Positions 57,963 to 64,000 of a DNA stretch of 64,000 nt are shown piece by piece (position 1 is the first letter of the stretch; the number at the start of each line of letters is the position of its first letter). The position numbers were made by a program, and so were the translations under genes. This DNA comes from Spirochaeta africana DSM 8902. Lineage in GTDB: Bacteria; Spirochaetota; Spirochaetia; DSM-27196; DSM-8902. Below the pieces are notes generated by a model. It saw only the letters and a list, made by a program, of their open reading frames with translations. It was not told the origin of the DNA and searched no databases. The DNA is taken from positions 2,170,001 to 2,234,000 of the forward strand of contig NC_017098.1 of NCBI RefSeq assembly GCF_000242595.2. The letters are read 5' to 3'.

Positions 57963-59384
57963 GTGGATGGTACAAGCGAAAGCCCAAAGCATTATTGCGG
58001 TGTTGTAGGACTGTACGCCAAAACACCGGTCAATATACCCGAGAAGCTGTTTTTCCCGCTCTTCAGCCTGCAACACCGCGGGCAGGAGAGCGCTGGCGTT
58101 GCCTATCGCAAGGATGGAGAAACTGTCGTGTACAAGGACATCGGGATGGTCAGCCAGGTTCTGTCCCGATATCTGGACAAGGATCGACCGTCGAAACTCG
58201 GCATCGGCCATGTTCGCTACTCTACCCTTGGCGGCAACAAGATCGAGAACGTACAGCCGATCCATGTAGCCTGCAACAAGGGAGAAATTGCCCTTGCGCA
58301 TAACGGCAATCTGTCAAACTCTTCGTCTATAAAGAACAACCTCTTTCAGGGCGGATCGATTTTTCAGACTACCTCCGACAGCGAACTGTTCGTTCATCTG
58401 ATTTCCCGCTCGGTTCAGCCGAGCTTTCACCTGGCACTGATCGATGCACTCTCGCAGATGCAGGGTGCGTTCAGCATGGTCATGATGCATGATGACAGCC
58501 TGTACGCGGTACGCGATCCCTATGGGTTCCGGCCGTTGTATATCGGTACCCGCGACGATCTGACGGTTATTGCCAGCGAAACCTGTGCCCTGGATATCAT
58601 GAAGGTCAGCGATCGCCGGGAGGTCAAACCGGGTGAGCTGATCAGGATCGATGATACCGGCATAACCTCCGAGATCTACGCCCCGGTTCCGGAACCGCAG
58701 CGCTGCATCTTTGAGCTTATCTATTTTGCACGCCCGGACAGCCAGGTTTTTGGCCAGTCAGTTCACCTGCGTCGCAAGCAGATGGGGGCCGCGCTGGCTA
58801 TCGATGATCCGGTAGAGGCCGATCTGGTGGTGCCTGTACCCGACAGCGGCAACAGTGCCGCACTAGGCTACTCAGAGCAGGCAGGGGTTCCCCTTGATTA
58901 CGGGTTGACCCGCAACCACTATGCCGGCCGTTCCTTTATTATGCCGACCACCTCGGAACGGGAACTGGCGGTACGCATGAAGCTCCATCCGGTGCGTGAG
59001 GTAATTGAAGGCAAACGGATCATCCTGGTGGATGATTCCCTGGTGCGCGGCACCACAGCCAGAATTCTGGTACGGCTGCTTCGTGAGGCCGGTGCAGCCG
59101 AGATCCATCTGCGGCTGTGCTCCCCGGAAATACGCTGGCCCTGCTTTTTTGGCATAGACATTCCGACGCGCAACGAACTGATCTCGAATCATCGGACACC
59201 CGAAATGATAGCCGAGTTTATCGGCGCCGATACTGTGCAGTTTCTGAAACTGTCGCGTCTGCTGGAGTGCGTGGACGAGCCAAGCGGCTACTGTACCTCG
59301 TGCTTCAGCGGGAAATACCGTCTGGCGGTTACGATTCCCGAATCGGAACAGAACCTGCCTCGTGACAACGAGCCTGCTACCTGA
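57963..59384 (+). CDS. purF: Amidophosphoribosyltransferase
   Basis: 473 aa; first step of purine synthesis (PRPP plus Gln to phosphoribosylamine). The N-terminal nucleophile Cys12 (HYCGVVGLYA) follows an 11-residue propeptide to be cleaved. LQHRGQESAGVAYR and the PRPP loop ILVDDSLVRGTT are intact. Cys residues in RCIFELIYF, RLCSPEIRWPC and GYCTSC fit the 4Fe-4S form known in Bacillus PurF. The GTG at 57963 is the only in-frame start before Cys12; there is no Shine-Dalgarno. Confidence 0.96.
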   Translation: MDGTSESPKHYCGVVGLYAKTPVNIPEKLFFPLFSLQHRGQESAGVAYRKDGETVVYKDIGMVSQVLSRYLDKDRPSKLGIGHVRYSTLGGNKIENVQPIHVACNKGEIALAHNGNLSNSSSIKNNLFQGGSIFQTTSDSELFVHLISRSVQPSFHLALIDALSQMQGAFSMVMMHDDSLYAVRDPYGFRPLYIGTRDDLTVIASETCALDIMKVSDRREVKPGELIRIDDTGITSEIYAPVPEPQRCIFELIYFARPDSQVFGQSVHLRRKQMGAALAIDDPVEADLVVPVPDSGNSAALGYSEQAGVPLDYGLTRNHYAGRSFIMPTTSERELAVRMKLHPVREVIEGKRIILVDDSLVRGTTARILVRLLREAGAAEIHLRLCSPEIRWPCFFGIDIPTRNELISNHRTPEMIAEFIGADTVQFLKLSRLLECVDEPSGYCTSCFSGKYRLAVTIPESEQNLPRDNEPAT

Positions 59385-59410
59385 GCAGGTTCCCGTACCA
59401 AGGAGCACGT

Positions 59411-60358
59411 ATGGATTATGCATCTGCTGGAGTCGATATTCAAAAGGGTGATGCCTTTGCCGAATTCATTGCCGGCCAGAAGTCGCGGGCAGTTTCGAAG
59501 GGCATTGGCGGCTTTGCCGGCGGCATACCGATCGACCTCTCCCGCTATACCAGCCCGGTGATGCTGTCGACCACCGACGGGGTTGGCACCAAATTGCTGG
59601 TGGCCAAACAGCTGCAACAGTATGATACCGTCGGAATCGACCTGGTGGCAATGTGCGTCAATGATCTGGCCGCAGCCGGGGCAGATCCGATCAGCTTTCT
59701 GGACTACATTGCCTGCGGCGGGATTCGCGACGACATCCTCCAACCAGTTATCCAGGGGATTATTGCCGGCTGTGAACAGGCTGGCTGCACCCTGGTTGGC
59801 GGTGAAACCGCCGAGATGCCGGATATGTATGCCCCCGATGACATCGATCTGGCCGGATTTGCGGTGGGAATTGCGGATGCCGACCAGTTGCTCCCGCAGG
59901 AGGACATCCTTCCCGGCGACAGCATTTTCGGACTGGCGAGTAACGGCATCCACTCAAACGGGCTTTCCCTGGCACGCAAGGCAATCCCCGAGACCGATCT
60001 GGAGCTGCGCCGTGAACTGCTGGTACCGACCCGGATCTATGTTTCCGAACTGGCCCGCCTCAGGGCCAGCGGTCTGGTCAAGGCTGCTGCCCATATAACC
60101 GGCGGCGGCCTGGTAGCAAACACTGAACGGGTTCTGCCACAAGGCCTCTCGGTAGCCGCCGGTTTTGACTGGCCGGTACCACCCATCTTTGATCGCATCC
60201 AGCAGGCCGGCAGTATAGAGACCGCCGAAATGCGTCGGGTGTTCAACATGGGAGTCGGCATGACCATAGTGGTCCGCGAAACCAGCGCCTTCCGCGAGTA
60301 CGCCCAGGCGAACGGTATCGAGCTGATCGAGGTTGGAACCGTTACAGCCGGGGAGTGA
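59411..60358 (+). CDS. purM: Phosphoribosylformylglycinamidine cyclo-ligase (AIR synthetase)
   Basis: 315 aa; ATP-dependent ring closure to AIR. TTDGVGTKLLVAKQ, IDLVAMCVNDLAAAGADPIS, LVGGETAEMPDMY and AHITGGGLVANTERVLP are the family signatures. Slightly shorter than E. coli PurM (345 aa). AAGGAG precedes the ATG; 26 nt after purF. Confidence 0.96.
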   Translation: MDYASAGVDIQKGDAFAEFIAGQKSRAVSKGIGGFAGGIPIDLSRYTSPVMLSTTDGVGTKLLVAKQLQQYDTVGIDLVAMCVNDLAAAGADPISFLDYIACGGIRDDILQPVIQGIIAGCEQAGCTLVGGETAEMPDMYAPDDIDLAGFAVGIADADQLLPQEDILPGDSIFGLASNGIHSNGLSLARKAIPETDLELRRELLVPTRIYVSELARLRASGLVKAAAHITGGGLVANTERVLPQGLSVAAGFDWPVPPIFDRIQQAGSIETAEMRRVFNMGVGMTIVVRETSAFREYAQANGIELIEVGTVTAGE

Positions 60359-60364
60359 TTGCAC

Positions 60365-60949
60365 ATGGCACGCTGCGCAGTATTCGCCTCTGGGAACGGG
60401 TCCAATTTTCTGCATATCCAGGAATCCCTGCACCGGGATCCGGTGCACCAACTGGCCTGCCTGGTCTGCGACCGGCCTGATGCACCGGTGGTGCAGCGAG
60501 CCCTGCGAGGAGGCACCCCGGTGCTGCCGCTGGTATACCAGCGTGATGCAGCAGGCAAGCTGGACCGCCGGACAGCCGAACGCGGGGTCATCCCGCTGCT
60601 GCAGCGCCTCCAGGTTGATTGCCTGGTATTTGCCGGCTTTATGCGACTGATTACCCCTACCCTGCTGAATGCCTTTCCTGACCGCATCCTGAACATCCAT
60701 CCCAGTCTCCTGCCCCGTCATCCGGGAGCTCGAGGGCTGGCCGACAGCATCGCATCGGATGATCAACAGCTTGGTATTACCATCCACCTGGTTGATGAAG
60801 GTATGGATACCGGCCCGGTAATCTGCCAGCAGTCCTTTACCCGCGTATCCGGTGCCGCACCCGAGCAGGAAGAGCAGCAGATCCATGAACTTGAACACAC
60901 AACCTACCCGCGGGTGATCCGGGAATTTCTGGACACACTATCCGGCTGA
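60365..60949 (+). CDS. purN: Phosphoribosylglycinamide formyltransferase (GAR transformylase)
   Basis: 194 aa; transfers formyl from 10-formyl-THF to GAR. ARCAVFASGNGSNFLHIQES, NIHPSLLPRHPG and the catalytic-loop region LVDEGMDTGPVI are conserved. ATG at 60365 follows purM by 6 nt, with GGGGAG inside the end of purM. Confidence 0.95.
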   Translation: MARCAVFASGNGSNFLHIQESLHRDPVHQLACLVCDRPDAPVVQRALRGGTPVLPLVYQRDAAGKLDRRTAERGVIPLLQRLQVDCLVFAGFMRLITPTLLNAFPDRILNIHPSLLPRHPGARGLADSIASDDQQLGITIHLVDEGMDTGPVICQQSFTRVSGAAPEQEEQQIHELEHTTYPRVIREFLDTLSG

Positions 60950-60980
60950 GGTACAGCCCGCAGCACGCAAGGAGCGAATC

Positions 60981-62231
60981 ATGAAGGTACTGGTAATGGG
61001 AAACGGCGGCCGTGAGCACGCCCTGGTATGGAAGCTGGCCGCAGCCCGTTCGGTGGATCGGGTTTTAGCCTACCCGGGGAATGCCGGCACGGCCTCGCTG
61101 GCCGATAATATCCCCGCACCGGACCATGATCCGGACTGGCAACATCTGATCGGGGTATGTCGCGATCAGCAGGTTGACTGGGTATTTGTCGGCCCCGAAA
61201 TCCCGCTCAGTGCCGGTGTGGTGGACGCCTTGACAGTAGCCGGGATTCCGGCGATCGGCCCACACCAGCAGGCAGCCCGCCTGGAGGGCAGTAAATCATT
61301 CTCCAAGGACTTTATGCTGCGCAACAGCATCCCGACTGCAGCAGCAGCCGTCGTTGACAGTATGGCAGCCCTGGAAGACGAGCTGGCAAAACGCCCCGGC
61401 ATGGTGGTGCTGAAAAAAAGCGGCCTGGCTGCCGGCAAGGGCGTGCTCGAATCAGCCGACCGTCAAGAACTGCGTGAGTTTGCCGCCAGGGTATTTCCCG
61501 ACGATACCATTGTAGTAGAGGATTATCTGACCGGATTTGAGGTCTCTCTGTTCACCCTCAGTAACGGTGACAGCTTTACCATCCTGCCGCCATGCGCGGA
61601 TTACAAGAAGCTTGGTGACGGCAACACCGGACCAAATACCGGCGGGATGGGCGCTATCACCCCGGTCCCCTGGTTTACCCCGGACCATCTCGAGACGGCA
61701 ATCAGGGAAATCGTGGAGCCGACCCATGCAGCCCTTCAGCGTGAAGGGCTCGGGTACACCGGGGTACTCTACTTCGGGTTGATGATTACCGCCGACGGAC
61801 CGCGCCTGCTTGAGTACAACGTTCGCTTTGGCGACCCCGAGGCCCAGATCCTGCTGCCGCTGATCGGCGGTGATTTCGGAGAGATCTGCTGCAGCCTGAT
61901 CGCGGGCAGATCTCCGAGCATCGATGCCGCACATGCGGCCGCGGTTACCGTGGTCGCGGCAGCCCCGGGCTACCCTGGGACCTACCCCAAGGACATTCCA
62001 GTCGAACTGCCGTCCAGCCTGCCGGATAACGGCGCCCTTTTCCATGCGGCAACCACTACCGGCCACGACGGACGGATACTGACCAGCGGAGGGCGCTGCT
62101 TCACCGCCACCGGCTGGAGCAGTGATCTTGCGGCAGCCCGGAAAGCCGCCTACAGCGTTCTGGACAGCCTCTCGTTTGCGGGGATGCAGCATCGCCATGA
62201 CATCGGCGAACGGGTGCAGCAGAACACCTGA
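60981..62231 (+). CDS. purD: Phosphoribosylamine-glycine ligase (GAR synthetase)
   Basis: 416 aa ATP-grasp enzyme. MKVLVMGNGGREHALVWKLA, VGPEIPLSAGVVDAL, GNTGPNTGGMGAITPVPW and YNVRFGDPEAQILLPLI are diagnostic. An AAGGAG Shine-Dalgarno is present. Last of purF-M-N-D; the convergent SpoU gene ends 11 nt later. Confidence 0.97.
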   Translation: MKVLVMGNGGREHALVWKLAAARSVDRVLAYPGNAGTASLADNIPAPDHDPDWQHLIGVCRDQQVDWVFVGPEIPLSAGVVDALTVAGIPAIGPHQQAARLEGSKSFSKDFMLRNSIPTAAAAVVDSMAALEDELAKRPGMVVLKKSGLAAGKGVLESADRQELREFAARVFPDDTIVVEDYLTGFEVSLFTLSNGDSFTILPPCADYKKLGDGNTGPNTGGMGAITPVPWFTPDHLETAIREIVEPTHAALQREGLGYTGVLYFGLMITADGPRLLEYNVRFGDPEAQILLPLIGGDFGEICCSLIAGRSPSIDAAHAAAVTVVAAAPGYPGTYPKDIPVELPSSLPDNGALFHAATTTGHDGRILTSGGRCFTATGWSSDLAAARKAAYSVLDSLSFAGMQHRHDIGERVQQNT

Positions 62232-62242
62232 GGAGTTGATGA

Positions 62243-62986
62243 TCAGCGCCAGCCGTGCTGGCGCCTGATTTCATAGAGAAGTATGCCGGCTGCAACCGAG
62301 ACGTTCAGTGAATCGACGTTGCCGCGCATGGGAATAGATACAATCTTGTCACACAGCCGGGCGGTCTGCTGATGCAACCCGGCACCCTCGCGACCCATTA
62401 CCAGGCCGACACGCCCCTTCAGATCGGTATCGGCAGCTGAATCACCATCCATATCCGCACCATACACCCAAAAACCGGCTTGCTGGGCAGCCTCTATGGC
62501 CCGATTCAGGTTGGTAACCTGGTAGAGCGGGACGTAATGAGCTGCTCCGCTGCTGGTCTGTACAACGGTTGCGGTTACCCCGGCGCTGCGACGTGCCGGC
62601 AGCACAACCGCATCGACCTGAAACACATCGGCACTCCGCAGTACTGCGCCCAGATTGTGGGGATCGGTAATCCCATCCAGAAACACCACCACTGCCTCTG
62701 TGTCCTGATTCTGTTCCAGCCACTGCTCGAACGACAGCCGCTCGGCGGAGGCGCCACTCTGACCGGCCAATCCGGCGGCTGACTGGAATGCAAAGCCACG
62801 ATGATCATCGCCGGCCAGTGTCCGCAGCTGCTCGGAGGATACCCGGTGTACCGCCAGACCCCGGGCTGCAGCGGCCCGTACCACTTGTTGCATACGCTGG
62901 TTGTCGCGATCCGCCTGTACGTACAGCTCGCCGTTGTTACCTGACCGCAGGGCCTCGAGTACCGCCTGCAGGTTTTTCAGTACCAT
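62243..62986 (-). CDS. SpoU/TrmH-family RNA 2'-O-methyltransferase (RlmB-like)
   Basis: 247 aa. An N-terminal L30e-like substrate-binding domain (about 1-85) precedes the SPOUT knot: FLDGITDPHNLGAVLRSADV, GLVMGREGAGL and SIPMRGNVDSLNVSVAAGIL. Likely modifies 23S rRNA, as RlmB does at G2251; tRNA is an alternative. An AAGGA Shine-Dalgarno precedes the ATG at 62986. Confidence 0.9.
   Translation of the reverse strand: MVLKNLQAVLEALRSGNNGELYVQADRDNQRMQQVVRAAAARGLAVHRVSSEQLRTLAGDDHRGFAFQSAAGLAGQSGASAERLSFEQWLEQNQDTEAVVVFLDGITDPHNLGAVLRSADVFQVDAVVLPARRSAGVTATVVQTSSGAAHYVPLYQVTNLNRAIEAAQQAGFWVYGADMDGDSAADTDLKGRVGLVMGREGAGLHQQTARLCDKIVSIPMRGNVDSLNVSVAAGILLYEIRRQHGWR
62246..62264 (+). terminator. 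Possible terminator hairpin of purFMND within the end of the convergent gene
   Basis: GCGCCAGC-CGT-GCTGGCGC is a perfect 8-bp stem with a 3-nt loop. It lies 15 nt past the purD stop and is followed only by TGATTTCAT, so the U-tract is weak. The same bases encode the C-terminal residues of the SpoU methyltransferase. Confidence 0.4.
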
Positions 62987-62997
62987 GGTATCAGTCC

Positions 62998-63429
62998 TTA
63001 ATCATACGAACGTACATAATCCGGTTGCCCGTCCCCGGTAGTGTCGCGTCGAATCTCGGAAACCAGATGACCGTTAACCAACTGAACCCAGACATCGATC
63101 TGACCATCACCCACAGTATCAAGCTCACGCATCACCAGTTCCCCGTCGTTGTAGAAGTAGAAGTCATCCAGCTGCCCGTCGCCGCTGTAATCATAGACCT
63201 CCTGAATCCGTAACCCCTGCCGGTTGTGCAGCACCACATAGTCAGCAGTACCGTTGCCGTTGCGATCGTGATGGGTCCAGCGGTCGGACGGATAGTCTGC
63301 AGGATCGAATGAGCGAATATAATGCTCGGCTGCATCGCTGGATCGCTGGGCATATACCGAAGCAGGTACCGCAAGCAGCAGGGCTACACTCAGCAGCACC
63401 CACAGACCGCTTATACATGTAGATTTCAT
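62998..63429 (-). CDS. Secreted protein with four DxxGDGxxD calcium-type motifs
   Basis: 143 aa. Signal peptide (SGLWVLLSVALLLAVPASVYA), then four acidic motifs spaced about 20-30 residues apart: DRNGNGTADY, DYSGDGQLDDF, DTVGDGQIDVW and DTTGDGQPDYV. This resembles thrombospondin type 3 or dockerin calcium loops. The ATG at 63429 has GGGAGG upstream, perfectly complementary to CCUCCC in the candidate sRNA loop. It starts 74 nt after dnaJ. Function unknown. Confidence 0.75.
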   Translation of the reverse strand: MKSTCISGLWVLLSVALLLAVPASVYAQRSSDAAEHYIRSFDPADYPSDRWTHHDRNGNGTADYVVLHNRQGLRIQEVYDYSGDGQLDDFYFYNDGELVMRELDTVGDGQIDVWVQLVNGHLVSEIRRDTTGDGQPDYVRSYD

Positions 63430-63503
63430 AAAAACCTCCCGGTACATAATCGGCAGGATCTGTACCGGGTATTAACGGGAGTCGGCACTTCCGGTGAGAC
63501 TCG

Positions 63504-64000
63504 TCAGAGATCCTTCAGTGCCAGCGGGCTGGGGTTTTTATCCACCCCCTCCTCGTTGGCGATCTGTTGATACAACTCCCTGGCCTTGCCGGAAAGGCGG
63601 GTAGGAACCTGAACCCTGACCTGGATATACATATCACCCTTACGGGCATTGTTGTGCAGATGCGGTATCCCCTCACCGCGCAAACGCAGGATCTTGCCAT
63701 TCTGGGTTCCAGCGGGAATCTTCACCTTGATCTGCTTGCCGTCGAGGGTTTTTACCGAGATCTCGTCGCCAAGGGCTGCCTGTGCAGCAGAGATCGGGAT
63801 AGCACAATAGATATCGTTGCCGCGGCGCTCGAAGTACTCATGCGGCCGGACAACGATATATACGTACAGATCACCGGGAGGACCGCCATTCTTTCCTGCA
63901 TCACCCTGCTTCGGGATGTGAATACGCTTACCGTGTTCGATACCGGCAGGAATGGTAACCTTGATTTTCTGCTTTTTCTGTACAACCCCGCTACCGCTGC
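63504..64000 (-). CDS. dnaJ: Chaperone DnaJ, C-terminal part (runs off window)
   Basis: The last 165 or so codons of DnaJ, open at the window end. VVQKKQKIKVTIPAG, GKNGGPPGDLYVYIVVRPHE, then YFERRGNDIYCAIPI, ALGDEISVKTLDGKQIKVKI and PAGTQNGKILRLRGEGIP are the two C-terminal peptide-binding beta-domains. The J domain and zinc fingers lie beyond base 64000. A DnaJ rather than CbpA assignment fits the GDLYVYIVVRPHEYFERRGN region, but cannot be settled without the zinc-finger part. Confidence 0.93.
   Translation of the reverse strand, partial: SGSGVVQKKQKIKVTIPAGIEHGKRIHIPKQGDAGKNGGPPGDLYVYIVVRPHEYFERRGNDIYCAIPISAAQAALGDEISVKTLDGKQIKVKIPAGTQNGKILRLRGEGIPHLHNNARKGDMYIQVRVQVPTRLSGKARELYQQIANEEGVDKNPSPLALKDL

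Noticed and set aside
1-64000. CRISPR arrays, insertion sequences, prophage or integrated elements
   Set aside because: No regularly spaced repeats, transposase, integrase, phage structural genes or attachment-like duplications flanking tRNAs were seen.

Overview
The window is a 64 kb stretch of bacterial chromosome, packed with housekeeping genes and fairly GC-rich. It almost certainly comes from a spirochaete. The evidence is a P83/100-family antigen gene (20012-21538), a flgF-flgG-flgJ(rod-binding domain only) flagellar cluster, a fused PyrB-PyrI aspartate carbamoyltransferase, two bactofilins, and cyclic-nucleotide-binding/TPR proteins. The full de novo purine and pyrimidine genes and the broad biosynthetic content suggest a free-living Spirochaeta-like lineage, not a reduced host-dependent one. 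I cannot name a species from the sequence alone. No insertion sequence, prophage, CRISPR array or rRNA operon was seen. The longest stretch without a protein gene is 251 bp.

Layout. 1-2.9 kb: carAB, tRNA-Gln and apt. 2.9-6.1 kb: a MinD/ParA-like ATPase converging on a yibQ-like/tsaD operon. 6.2-9.3 kb: a group-2 sigma factor and flgF-flgG-flgJ. 9.3-13 kb: an acidic ORF, an EamA permease, a DUF3185 protein, tRNA-Thr and two cNMP-binding proteins. 13-18.3 kb: an M23 peptidase, a secreted protein, an unannotated small-RNA locus, a class A PBP and a ParB-like protein. 18.4-26.1 kb: an rlmD/propeller/P83/pyrBI operon divergent from rex/RlmK-like methyltransferase. 26.2-33.7 kb: a three-synthetase operon (gltX-glyS-tyrS), an aminotransferase and a degenerate HD-GYP protein. 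33.7-41.8 kb: a seven-gene run (GHMP kinase, surE, two TPR/NHL proteins, clpS, clpA, aat). 41.8-50 kb: two lnt genes flanking rho/rpmE and an rpsT-hup-lnt-response regulator-bactofilin-pncC operon. 50-57 kb: a BmrCD-like ABC exporter, then a degenerate LytM/bactofilin/YaaR/RicT operon. 57-62 kb: TatD and purFMND. 62-64 kb: a SpoU methyltransferase, a Ca-motif secreted protein and the 3' part of dnaJ.

Genes that work together: carAB with pyrBI (pyrimidines), purFMND (purines), clpS-clpA-aat (N-degron proteolysis), the bactofilin/LytM pair (envelope shape), and the Lnt pair (lipoprotein maturation).

Two observations stand out. First, 14938-15089 has its own sigma70-type promoter, four stem-loops (one presenting an anti-Shine-Dalgarno C-rich loop) and an intrinsic terminator. 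It reads as a roughly 117-nt trans-acting sRNA of no family I recognise. Second, at least nine first-of-operon genes have a -10 hexamer only 4-8 nt (most often exactly 6) before the start codon and mostly no Shine-Dalgarno, implying widespread leaderless mRNAs.
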